A DNA stretch of 22,657 nt from JAYVJH01 sp043777595. Lineage in GTDB: Bacteria; Bacteroidota; Bacteroidia; Cytophagales; Spirosomataceae. The stretch spans positions 1 through 22,657 of the forward strand of contig JAYWHT010000003.1 of assembly GCA_043777595.1 (NCBI GenBank). Direction: 5' to 3'. Positions 1 to 8,344 of this stretch are shown piece by piece (the first letter of the stretch is position 1; each line of letters begins with the position of its first letter). The translations under genes and the position numbers were made by a program. A model generated the notes under the pieces. That model was not told the DNA's origin. It did no database searches and worked only from the letters and a program-made list of their open reading frames with translations.

Positions 1-491
1 TCTTTGAGAGCTGTAAAGTATCTATTTCCATTTACCTCAAAATCAAACATCTTATCATAAATTGGAGGCTTGCCTGTTACACCTTTCTTACCATTTGCCT
101 CTGAATAATCGTAGGGTTTTTCTGGTGCCATCACTTCTTCTGGTACTGGCTCCAATGGTTCATCTATTTTCTTGAAGTTTTCATCAAAATAGACTATCCC
201 TGTATCCGAAAACGCCTTATATCCTTCGTTATCTTTCCCGACATATCTGTACAAAATAGGTATGACAATCTCACCCTTTGCTGATATAAGTCCGACTTTT
301 TTGTCTTTTACTACCATTCCAGCTTGATTGTCAATAAAATAAGTAACCTTGTCAAATTCGGGCTTTACGACAATTGTTTTATTTACGTCACTGTACCCCC
401 ATAGGTTTCCTTTACGATAAGGAATTAATTTTTGAGCAAAAAGATTGAAATTGCTCAATATAAGAATGATAATAACTGTATTTTTTTTCAT
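1..491 (-). CDS. WG-repeat secreted protein, N-terminal part (truncated by window edge)
   Basis: This frame is open from an ATG at 491 to the left edge, giving about 163 residues without a stop. Residues 1-20 form a signal peptide: KK, then a hydrophobic stretch ending LFAQ. From about residue 21 there are WG-type repeat units: a first with GNLWGYSD followed by a KPEFDKV segment, and a second with KKVGLISAKG followed by VIPILY. An acidic/proline-rich linker (EPLEPVPEEV) comes after them. WG repeats are tandem beta-rich units common in exported Bacteroidota proteins, mostly of unknown function. The signal peptide implies export to the periplasm or cell surface. The gene is transcribed in the same direction as the upstream recombinase but about 200 bp away, so it may have its own promoter. 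The rest of the protein lies outside the window. The family call is fairly secure; the role is unknown. Confidence 0.75.
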   Translation of the reverse strand, partial: MKKNTVIIILILSNFNLFAQKLIPYRKGNLWGYSDVNKTIVVKPEFDKVTYFIDNQAGMVVKDKKVGLISAKGEIVIPILYRYVGKDNEGYKAFSDTGIVYFDENFKKIDEPLEPVPEEVMAPEKPYDYSEANGKKGVTGKPPIYDKMFDFEVNGNRYFTALK

Positions 492-563
492 TTTAGTTGG
501 ATTGTTTTTTGATTGTCATATGGCGTTTAGAGTAGCCACCAACATGTTAATAGGCGAAAGTTT

Positions 564-630
564 TGTCGTACTTTTTTGAATTGTTTGGTACTATACCAAT
601 TTTATGCTGTATTATTTCTGTCGTACTTTT
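564..630. repeat. 12-bp direct repeat flanking a small inverted repeat
   Basis: TGTCGTACTTTT occurs exactly at 564-575 and again at 619-630, 55 bp apart start to start. Between the copies, at 585-599, is the inverted repeat TTGGTA-cta-TACCAA. The group sits between the 3' end of the recombinase gene and the 5' end of the WG-repeat gene. It could be an operator for the WG gene or arm-type recombinase sites. The sequence alone does not decide. Confidence 0.45.
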
Positions 631-698
631 ATTTTTACCCTCTCTACCATTAACCTACAAATAAAGTATTTTTTGTCAATACCTCCAAATATTTCACT

Positions 699-1793
699 CT
701 ATAAATTTATATTTAAGTTATCAAACGGGCTTTTTATGTTTTCAATTGTCCGTTTGCTTACGTGGGTGTAGCGCAGGGTGGTGTTTATATCGTTGTGGCC
801 GAGTAGTTCTTGTATTAGTCTTATGTCTGTGCCTGCTTCGTGCAGGTGTGTAGCGTAGCTATGGCGCAGGCTATGAAACGTAACTGGTTGTAAGATTTTA
901 GATTTGCCCTTTGCCCGATGGAATATTTGTTGTAAGCTGCGAGTACTATACTGACTGCCTTCATACTGTCCTTCAAAAAGCCATTGCTTGGGTCGGTATA
1001 TGCTAAAATACTTTCGTAACAATTCTAATATTCCTACTGATAAAGCTACCATTCTGTCTTTTTTGCCTTTTGCCCCTTTGATGTTTATTGCCATGCGAGC
1101 CGAGTGTATGTCGCATATCTTTAAGCCCACTACCTCGCTCACTCTTAACCCAGCCGAGTAGGTGAGATAAAGCATGGTTTTGTGCTTAAGGTTTTCCAAT
1201 TGTGCAAATAGCCGTTCTACTTGGCTTATGGCCAATACATTAGGAAGCTGAACTGTCTTGACTGGTCTTGGTATATCTATAAACATCCGCTCTCGGTGTA
1301 GTACTTGTTCATAATAAAACTTAATGGCGTTTAGGCGGCTATGGATTGTGTTTTCGGATAGTTTGAGCGTGTTGGTGCAATACAAAAAGTAGCTACGTAG
1401 TCGGTCGGGGCTGAGGTCGTCCACGTTCTTATCTTTGATGATATACAACAGTTGAGCAAACTCGTTTCGGTATGTGTTAATGGTCTTCGGGCTGTAGGCT
1501 TTTAGTTGCAACATTTCTATATATCGCTTATATGCAGGCTCATTGATCTTGTCTATTTTGTTGGGTATAGCCTCAACAATTTCTTTATGACTGAGTTTAA
1601 ATTTGTGTCTATAATGTTCGTTATCAATTACATACCAGGCTTTTTTAGACTGACTCCAACGCACGCCTGTTAGTTTTTTTACTCGGTCTACAAGCACTTG
1701 GTCATAGTCAAAATATATCCAAATAACAGACTTGGCTCTATGTTTGCCTATCTCAAAAATAATTTTTGTGCTTGTCTTTTTAGATTGTTCCAT
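699..1793 (-). CDS. Tyrosine recombinase / site-specific integrase (XerC/D-like)
   Basis: A 364-residue tyrosine recombinase with the full catalytic set: R217 (in SAGLRVSEV), a beta-hairpin lysine at K242 or K244, H307 and R310 (HSLRH), H333 (LLGHND) and the nucleophile Y342 (RYTHVS). Residues about 86-170 are the SAM-like core-binding domain (SPKTINTYRNEF). Residues about 15-60 form an extra N-terminal module with the pattern Y-x-L-x-x-VKK-x-x-G-x-x-W-x-x-x-x-K-x-WYV, found in many Bacteroidota integrases. Its ATG lies 14 bp inside the end of the ssb gene, in another frame, so the two are probably translationally coupled. It could be a resident integrase of a decayed mobile element or a stand-alone chromosomal recombinase. 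It is not clearly the dif-acting XerC or XerD, because those lack this N-terminal module. No transposition or conjugation genes are nearby. Confidence 0.9.
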   Translation of the reverse strand: MEQSKKTSTKIIFEIGKHRAKSVIWIYFDYDQVLVDRVKKLTGVRWSQSKKAWYVIDNEHYRHKFKLSHKEIVEAIPNKIDKINEPAYKRYIEMLQLKAYSPKTINTYRNEFAQLLYIIKDKNVDDLSPDRLRSYFLYCTNTLKLSENTIHSRLNAIKFYYEQVLHRERMFIDIPRPVKTVQLPNVLAISQVERLFAQLENLKHKTMLYLTYSAGLRVSEVVGLKICDIHSARMAINIKGAKGKKDRMVALSVGILELLRKYFSIYRPKQWLFEGQYEGSQYSTRSLQQIFHRAKGKSKILQPVTFHSLRHSYATHLHEAGTDIRLIQELLGHNDINTTLRYTHVSKRTIENIKSPFDNLNINL

Positions 1794-2148
1794 TGTTCTC
1801 TGTTGGTTTTGGTTCGCTGATGCGGTCTAACATCAAAAAGCTATCTGCTACTATTTCGGTAACAGTTCTTTTGATGCCGTCTTTGTCTTCGTAGCTTCTG
1901 CTCTTAAGTTTACCTTCTACGTATATCAAGCTGCCTTTTTCTAAGTACTTACCAGCAAGGTCGGCCAAGCCTCGCCATAGCACTACAGTATGCCATTCGG
2001 TTTCTGACCGTTGCTGACCATTCTTGTCTTTATATATTTCAGTAGTTGCCAGCGATATTTTAGCTACGCTTACATTACCGTCCAATGATTGTAGCTCGGG
2101 GGTTTTGCCCAGATTGCCTATTAGCGTTACTTTGTTCAATCCTTTCAT
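1780..2148 (-). CDS. ssb: Single-stranded DNA-binding protein (short, no acidic C-terminal tip)
   Basis: A 122-residue protein that is almost only the SSB OB-fold: NKVTLIGNLGKTPEL at the N-terminus, EWHTVVLWRGLADLAGKYLEKGS at about 51-73, and IYVEGKLKSRSYEDKDG. SSB coats single-stranded DNA during replication, recombination and repair. Canonical bacterial SSBs end in a flexible tail with an acidic tip (DDxPF-like) that recruits partner proteins. This one stops at KPTENNGTI a few residues after the fold, with no such tip, as seen in some accessory SSBs. Its stop codon overlaps the start of the recombinase gene by 14 bp, so the two form one transcription unit. The start is the ATG at 2148, in the usual MKGLNKV-like position. 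It may be a second, element-borne SSB rather than the main replicative one. Confidence 0.9.
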   Translation of the reverse strand: MKGLNKVTLIGNLGKTPELQSLDGNVSVAKISLATTEIYKDKNGQQRSETEWHTVVLWRGLADLAGKYLEKGSLIYVEGKLKSRSYEDKDGIKRTVTEIVADSFLMLDRISEPKPTENNGTI

Positions 2149-2311
2149 AATTATCGCTTATTCAGATACTCAATGTTTTTTAGTGATTGTATTTTTATAT
2201 ATCCGATACGAATTTAGTGTTAATTTCGTTTTTGTGATTAGTTTCCGACAAAAATTTTATTCTTACGCTTTCTTTTTTTAACTTTCCATTCTCAAACTCT
2301 AATTTCAATTT

Positions 2312-5308
2312 ATGAAGTTCATACGCCCCGTACTGTTTTCTACTTTTTTGTCTGTTTCGCTTATATCTTTTTCTCAAAACACCATCGGCTACTCTGAGGC
2401 TGAGGTTTTTTATCGGAATGGTGTAGAGTTATATGAAAAATCAAACTACACTGCCGCTCGACAAGAATTTATCACATATCTCGATAAGCGCATAGGGTTG
2501 TTCAATGCCAATGACTACAATGTTATTTTGGCCGAATATTACATAGCTGTCTGCGGGCTATATGCCAACGACCCTGCGGCAGAGCTACTCATAGACCGAT
2601 TTGTAAAAAACCACCCCGAGCACCCCAAAGCTGCTGTAATTTATGCAGAGTTGGGTACTTATTATTTTGAACTCGAAGACTACGCCAGGGCTATTGTTTA
2701 TATGGAAAAAGCATTGAATCAAAGTCAAAACTACTATCTTGAAGCCGATACCCGTTACAAACTGGCTTTGTCGTATTTTTCGACCTTACAATATGACGAA
2801 GCCTTAGATAATTTTAAAGAACTACTCAACGACCCAGCCACTAAATATTATGCTTCGGCGGCTTATTACTCGGGGGTTATCAACTACCGAAATAATAACT
2901 ATTTGGCTGCTTACAAAAATTTTAAGCTCATTGAGGCCAATCTGCAATACAAGGCCGATATGCCAAATTGGATAACGGCATCGTTGTTTAGAGCAGGTCG
3001 TTACGACGAAGTACTGGCTTATGCCGAGCCAATACTTAAGCGTGAAAAGAGTGGGGGGGTAAAGCTCAACGATGTAGCTCTCTATGCAGCTGAGGTCTAT
3101 TACAACAAAAACGACTTTGCAAATGCGGCCGCCAATTATACATTTCTCAATAAATACAAAGTAAGTAAACTACCACCAGCTATTCAGTTTCGGTATGGTC
3201 ATTCGTTGTTTAAAACAGCCAAATATCCCGAGGCCATTGAGCAACTCAAAGCCGTGGCTACTCAAAAAGACACCATCGGTCAGTATGGGGCTTTTATATT
3301 GGGAATCAGTCAGTTACAAAACAAAAACCCACTGGCTGCTCTCACTGCTCTTGATAATGCCGCTCGCCTCAATTTCAACAAAGCCATCAAAGAAGAGGCC
3401 GCCTTCAATCATGCCAAATTACAGTTAGACCAAAACAATACCAATGCAGCAATAGCCGAGTTACAAGATTTTCTAAAGAATTATTCTAATAGCGAATTTC
3501 AAAAAGAAACGCAAAAATTACTGATTCGTGCTTTTGCTTCAGCCAACAACAACGCTGCCGCTGTGGCATATATTGAGAGCCTAAATAAAATAGACGATGA
3601 TTTCAAAGCTGCTTATCAACGCTTGACTTATAATTTAGGAATTAACGATTTTAATAACGAACGCTACGCCCAAGCCATTGTCAATTTTGATAAGTCTGTA
3701 AAATACACCCCCGATAATACCATCGAAAACGCTGCCGTATTTCAAAAAGGCGAGTCGTTTTCGGCACTCAACCGTTACGGCGAAGCCATGCCAGCATACT
3801 TTCAGGCCATTCGTGCAGGGGGTGAGTATGCCACAAAGAGTTTTTATTCGCTTGGATATGCTTATTACAACACCAAAGATTACAAAAACGCCTTGACTAA
3901 TTTTCAGAGTTTTATAAACAAAAAATCAACTGACCGACAAGCTACCGAAGATGCAACTATCAGAATGGCCGACTGCTACCTGATAGACAAAAACTACGAT
4001 GCCGCCATGGCGCTCTACGACAAAGCCATTGGCGGTGGTAAATTAGACAGAGACTACGCACTTTACCAAAAAGGACTTATCCTAACCTATCAGGACAAAG
4101 ACACCGAAGCCAAGGCACAGTTCGACAAAGTTATTACGCAGTTTCCAACGTCTCGCTATGCCGACGATGCCTTGTTTCAATCGGCTAATATTGACCTCGA
4201 AAAAAACAATTATCAAGTTGCCATTCGTGCATATAGCAGGCTCATCAAAGAAAAACCCAAGAGTTACCTCGTGCCAGCAGCTTTACTCAAACGGGCATTG
4301 GCTTACAATAACATTCAAGTTTATGAAGAAGCCATTAGAGATTACAAACGTATTTTAAATGAGTTTTCAGAATCGCCATCGGCCAAAGATGCACTATTGG
4401 GCTTGCAGGCTACGCTCGAAACGGCAGGCCGCTCAGACGAAATGTCGGGGGTACTGACAGACTATAAAAAGAAAAATCCTGCAAGTACCGAAACCGAGCG
4501 TATTGAGTTTGAGACAGCCAAAAATGCTTTTTCAAACGAGAAATACTCACAGGCTATCAAAGGGTTTCAAAATTTTATTAGAGATTACCCCAATTCTGAC
4601 AACGACGACGAAGCCAAATATTACATAGCCGAAAGTTATTACCGAAGTAGCGACTTGTCAAATGCACTTAATTTTTATTATTTGGTGATAACCGAAGGTC
4701 AATCTAAATTTGTATCAAAGTCGGCACTGCGAGCTGGCGATATTGAGGTCAGACAACAAAACCTAAGCCGTGCTATCAAAAACTATACAATATTGTTTAG
4801 TCAATCTGACAGTAAAACAGACCAAGTAACAGGTTTGTTGAGGTTGATGGATACTTATTTTAAACTAAAAAAATACGACTCAACTACGTTTTTTGCCAAT
4901 CAGGTCTTGGCAGCAGGCGATGTAATACCAGGCTCAACCAAAAAAGCACAAATGAGCATTGGTAAGGTATATCTCGAAAAAGGCGACTATAAAATAGCTA
5001 CTGACGAGTTTAAGAAAATGTACACAGGCTCGAAAGACGATTTCGGTGCAGAGGCAAAGTACTGGTATTCTGATGTTTTGTATCGGCAAAAAAAATACAA
5101 GGAATCTCAATCATCAATCTTAGAACTCAACAAACAATATGCCGACTATGATGTTTGGCGAGTGCGTGGTTTTTTGTTATTGGCCGATGTCTATCTGGGA
5201 CTTAATGACCCCGATCAGGCCAAGGCTACATTACAGTCGGTTATTGACAATTCGGACGATAAAGACATTACGGAACTGGCCAAATCAAAATTGGCTGCAA
5301 TAAAATAA
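2312..5308 (+). CDS. Large secreted tetratricopeptide-repeat protein
   Basis: A 998-residue protein with a signal peptide (about residues 1-22, ending LISFSQ) followed by TPR-like helical repeats over almost its whole length. Recognisable units include VFYRNGVELYEKSNYTAA, AVIYAELGTYYFELEDYARA, ADTRYKLALSYFSTLQYDEA and KSFYSLGYAYYNTKDYKNA. TPR arrays are protein-binding scaffolds. The signal peptide places this one in the periplasm or on the inner face of the outer membrane, and there is no lipobox. It is the first gene of a co-directional set: the beta-barrel gene starts 43 bp after its stop, and the HU/SPOR gene follows that. It probably assembles an envelope complex with these partners, which is inference. 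Large TPR proteins next to beta-barrel genes are common in this phylum, but their substrates are mostly unknown. Confidence 0.85.
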   Translation: MKFIRPVLFSTFLSVSLISFSQNTIGYSEAEVFYRNGVELYEKSNYTAARQEFITYLDKRIGLFNANDYNVILAEYYIAVCGLYANDPAAELLIDRFVKNHPEHPKAAVIYAELGTYYFELEDYARAIVYMEKALNQSQNYYLEADTRYKLALSYFSTLQYDEALDNFKELLNDPATKYYASAAYYSGVINYRNNNYLAAYKNFKLIEANLQYKADMPNWITASLFRAGRYDEVLAYAEPILKREKSGGVKLNDVALYAAEVYYNKNDFANAAANYTFLNKYKVSKLPPAIQFRYGHSLFKTAKYPEAIEQLKAVATQKDTIGQYGAFILGISQLQNKNPLAALTALDNAARLNFNKAIKEEAAFNHAKLQLDQNNTNAAIAELQDFLKNYSNSEFQKETQKLLIRAFASANNNAAAVAYIESLNKIDDDFKAAYQRLTYNLGINDFNNERYAQAIVNFDKSVKYTPDNTIENAAVFQKGESFSALNRYGEAMPAYFQAIRAGGEYATKSFYSLGYAYYNTKDYKNALTNFQSFINKKSTDRQATEDATIRMADCYLIDKNYDAAMALYDKAIGGGKLDRDYALYQKGLILTYQDKDTEAKAQFDKVITQFPTSRYADDALFQSANIDLEKNNYQVAIRAYSRLIKEKPKSYLVPAALLKRALAYNNIQVYEEAIRDYKRILNEFSESPSAKDALLGLQATLETAGRSDEMSGVLTDYKKKNPASTETERIEFETAKNAFSNEKYSQAIKGFQNFIRDYPNSDNDDEAKYYIAESYYRSSDLSNALNFYYLVITEGQSKFVSKSALRAGDIEVRQQNLSRAIKNYTILFSQSDSKTDQVTGLLRLMDTYFKLKKYDSTTFFANQVLAAGDVIPGSTKKAQMSIGKVYLEKGDYKIATDEFKKMYTGSKDDFGAEAKYWYSDVLYRQKKYKESQSSILELNKQYADYDVWRVRGFLLLADVYLGLNDPDQAKATLQSVIDNSDDKDITELAKSKLAAIK

Positions 5309-5351
5309 GAATTTAGTGTAAAGAGTTTAAGATTTAGAATAGAAACAAAGA

Positions 5352-7004
5352 ATGAAAAATAGCATCATTACATCAGTTATACTTCTTGGTACTACCACTG
5401 CATTTGCCCAAAAAACGGGAGAAATAGACAGCCAGACATTTGAAGTAGAAAAGAAAAAGCGCATAGAACTACCAATTGCCAATAGACTCTATACCAAACA
5501 GCAACCCTTTACAAGCCCCGACGACGATGGCAAAATGACTTTTGAATTTAAGTCTCCTAAACTAAACTTGGGTAGTCCCAAAACCACACCCACGGTATTG
5601 CCCGTTCAGAAAGAAAAAGTAGCTCGGGACGAAAAGTCAAACTTAGACAACTATCTCAAAATTGGCGGGGGCAACTATGGTAAAATTTATGGTGAGGCAT
5701 TTGTCGGTGGGCAAGCTACCGAAGACTTGTATGGCGACATACATTACAAACACCTCTCCAATCAGACTGGACCAGTTGATGCCAAAAACTCGGCCACGAG
5801 TCAAAATACGATTGGTCTCAATGGCAAATACCAGTCGTCGTCGTTCAAAATTTATGGGGCTTTAGATTTTGATAGACAGGGCTATCACTTTTATGGCAAT
5901 CGTACAACCAAATCTCGTGAAGTACAGACCGATAGTATTCGTCAGACTTTGAACCAGTATGGAGCAAAAATCGGTTTTGAAAACATAGACAACAGTACAC
6001 CTATTGATTATGCCATCAAGACTAACATAAATCGGCTCACTGATAGATTTAGTGCAGTCGAAACAGACTGGGCCTCTTCTTTAAATATATCGATACCAAT
6101 CTTACCTAATTTTTATGCTCTTGTTAGTGCCGAAGCTTACGTGTCGCAGTTGGCCGATGCTCAAAATTCTAATCGTAACTTGTTCAGAGTTAAGCCTTCT
6201 TTTAAGTATGTCAATCCTAAGTTTACTATATCGGCGGCTATCAGAGCAGTAAACGAAACAGATTCACGCCTAAACATCAATCGGACGGTAGGCTATCCTG
6301 TTGTAGAGCTGGACGTAACGCCTTTTGCTGGCATACACGTTTTTGCTGGCTACGATGGCGACATCAACCGAAATACGCTGAGGTCATTTTTGTCAGAAAA
6401 CCGTTGGCTGGCCCCAAATGTTGTGGTGGCCAATACCGAAAAAAACAAAGATATTTATGGTGGGTTCAAAGGCGAAATCGGTTCGGGGTTTCAGTTTGAG
6501 GCCAAAGTATCATATACAACATACAAAAATCTATACGTATTCAATAATTCATTGACAGACACTACCAAGTTTTCAGTTTTGTACGATGCCGACTACATTA
6601 ACACGCTTACAGTAACAGGACAATTAGGTTATGTGTTTTCTGAAAATGCTCGAACCAATTTACGTGCAGACTTGTACGACTATAACGTCAAACGTTTAGA
6701 GTCTGCTTGGGGGCGCCCTAAGGCAGTCATAACATGGAACAATTCGATAGTGTTCAAGAAAAAGCTATTTGCCACGCTTGACTTGTATTATATGAATGGC
6801 TTGAAAGCTAAAAACTTTGTAACCAACAAAACAATCGATTTGAAAGACATTATTGATATTAACCTTAAAATTGATTATCTACTAACTCGTCATTTTTCTG
6901 CATATATATCTATCAATAACATTTTGGGTCGTCAATACGAAAGATTTGCCTATTATCCACAACAAGGTTTAAATTTTCTTGGTGGTCTGTCTTTTTCTTT
7001 CTAA
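5352..7004 (+). CDS. Outer-membrane beta-barrel protein, TonB-dependent-receptor-like but lacking the plug
   Basis: A 550-residue protein with a signal peptide (about 1-19, ending TTAFAQ). It has an N-terminal, probably unstructured stretch of about 75 residues rich in Lys, Pro and Thr, then a long series of alternating aromatic/hydrophobic strands such as GKIYGEAFVGG, DLYGDIHYKHLS and FKIYGALDFDRQGYHFYG. The C-terminus is LNFLGGLSFSF, ending in the phenylalanine typical of barrels inserted by BamA. It resembles the barrel half of TonB-dependent receptors, but no plug domain or TonB box is visible, and 550 residues is short for that family. It is therefore more likely a structural or channel barrel than an energised importer. 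It lies 43 bp after the TPR gene and 27 bp before the HU/SPOR gene, so the three are probably co-transcribed. What it transports or anchors cannot be told. Confidence 0.75.
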   Translation: MKNSIITSVILLGTTTAFAQKTGEIDSQTFEVEKKKRIELPIANRLYTKQQPFTSPDDDGKMTFEFKSPKLNLGSPKTTPTVLPVQKEKVARDEKSNLDNYLKIGGGNYGKIYGEAFVGGQATEDLYGDIHYKHLSNQTGPVDAKNSATSQNTIGLNGKYQSSSFKIYGALDFDRQGYHFYGNRTTKSREVQTDSIRQTLNQYGAKIGFENIDNSTPIDYAIKTNINRLTDRFSAVETDWASSLNISIPILPNFYALVSAEAYVSQLADAQNSNRNLFRVKPSFKYVNPKFTISAAIRAVNETDSRLNINRTVGYPVVELDVTPFAGIHVFAGYDGDINRNTLRSFLSENRWLAPNVVVANTEKNKDIYGGFKGEIGSGFQFEAKVSYTTYKNLYVFNNSLTDTTKFSVLYDADYINTLTVTGQLGYVFSENARTNLRADLYDYNVKRLESAWGRPKAVITWNNSIVFKKKLFATLDLYYMNGLKAKNFVTNKTIDLKDIIDINLKIDYLLTRHFSAYISINNILGRQYERFAYYPQQGLNFLGGLSFSF

Positions 7005-7031
7005 CTTCGCTCCACTAACATAAAAATTAAC

Positions 7032-8147
7032 ATGATAGGAGTTTCTGATTATCTCAAAAAATTATTGTACGAGCAAGATTGTGTCGTAGTTCCCGACCTC
7101 GGTGGGTTTCTATCTCACTTCAATCATGCCTTTTATAGTGGTGTCAATGGGTTATATCATTCACCAGCCAAGCGAGTGGCTTTTAACGAAGCATTAAAGT
7201 TAGACGATGGCCTTTTGATTCATCACATAACTGTAAATGAACAAATTAACCGAGAAGATGCACAAAGGCGAGTCAGTCAGTTTGTAGATGAAGTAAAGGC
7301 AGCAATCACTAAGCAGGGGAGTTATCAGTTATCTGATATTGGCTTACTGTTGTTTAACCAAGAAGGTAAATTACTGTTTGAACCTAATATTGATATAAAC
7401 TTTTTCCAAGAAGGTTATGGACTAAAATCGGTCTCGGCCAATGCGCTTACATCTCAAATATCAGTAGAAGACAATCAACCAATACAAGATTTAGAAGACA
7501 GATTGCCAGTCGAACAACCAGCAAAGCCGAACCGTAGGCGTTCAAAAGTGGCTATGTATTCGAGTGGCTTATTGTTGATTGGTGGGCTTTTCTATGCTTC
7601 ATCTGACACTCCGCTGTCGAGTAGCTCAACAAGCAGCTTCAATCCACTTGATTTATTTGTCAAAAAAACAAAAATTCAGATGGTAAATAAACCCTTGAAT
7701 TTACCATCTGATAACGTTAAGATTGATTCAGAAATAAATATAGCAGATGTTGAGGTGATTGAAAAAAAATCTACCGTACCTTCAAAAGCTAAATCGTCGG
7801 TAAAAATAATAAATGATATTAAGCCAGAATTAGTCGTCATCGATGTATCAAAGCTTAAAGTACAAGTTCAATCTGCGGACTATAAAGACAACCAAAAGCA
7901 AGTTTCAGACACAGATGCAAGTTTTTTTGTGATTGCTGGTGCATTTGCTAATCAAGAAAACGCACAAAGATTGGTTGATAGATTAAGATTGTCTGGTTAT
8001 GCCGATGCCTCTATAATGATGATTGATGAAAGAAATTTATATAAAGTATCGGCGGTTGGGCTGTCATCTCAAGCTCGTGCCGTTGGCCAGATGTCCCGCA
8101 TAAACAAACTCTCAAAGGCGCAATCTTGGATTTTTGTTGCAAAGTAA
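7032..8147 (+). CDS. CCDC81-type HU domains + transmembrane + SPOR domain protein
   Basis: A 371-residue inner-membrane protein. Residues about 1-58 and 59-130 look like the paired bacterial CCDC81-type HU domains (MIGVSDYLKKLLYEQDCVVVP and then LIHHITVNEQINREDA). HU-like folds bind DNA in other families, but DNA binding has not been shown for this one. RRRSK (168-172) precedes a single membrane segment (about 173-191), so the N-terminus should be cytoplasmic. After a low-complexity linker, residues about 297-371 form a SPOR domain (FFVIAGAFANQENAQRLVDRL, ending AQSWIFVAK). SPOR domains bind peptidoglycan strands stripped of stem peptides, which are enriched at division sites. The layout suggests a link from the cytoplasm or nucleoid to the septal wall. 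It is last in the TPR/barrel operon, with a terminator 24 bp after its stop. The family call is good; the function is inferred. Confidence 0.85.
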   Translation: MIGVSDYLKKLLYEQDCVVVPDLGGFLSHFNHAFYSGVNGLYHSPAKRVAFNEALKLDDGLLIHHITVNEQINREDAQRRVSQFVDEVKAAITKQGSYQLSDIGLLLFNQEGKLLFEPNIDINFFQEGYGLKSVSANALTSQISVEDNQPIQDLEDRLPVEQPAKPNRRRSKVAMYSSGLLLIGGLFYASSDTPLSSSSTSSFNPLDLFVKKTKIQMVNKPLNLPSDNVKIDSEINIADVEVIEKKSTVPSKAKSSVKIINDIKPELVVIDVSKLKVQVQSADYKDNQKQVSDTDASFFVIAGAFANQENAQRLVDRLRLSGYADASIMMIDERNLYKVSAVGLSSQARAVGQMSRINKLSKAQSWIFVAK

Positions 8148-8170
8148 CATCATGCTAAAGGCATTAAACG

Positions 8171-8189
8171 GGGCTTAGGCCCTTTTTTT
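8171..8189 (+). terminator. Rho-independent terminator of the TPR/barrel/SPOR operon
   Basis: A short GC stem GGGC (8171-8174), loop TTAG, GCCC (8179-8182) is followed directly by seven T residues (8183-8189). It lies 24 bp after the SPOR gene stop and before the tonB leader, so it separates the two transcription units. Confidence 0.75.
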
Positions 8190-8344
8190 ATGTAAATCTC
8201 AAAATACTATTATTTAGTCTTCATCGTTTATGATAGTATTGAAACAGAGTGGTAATCTTATTTTTAGTAGTATAAAGCTTGAATTGTTACGTCTTGTAAC
8301 TATCAAGTAATATTAGTTTTATACATAAACTCAATAATAATTAA

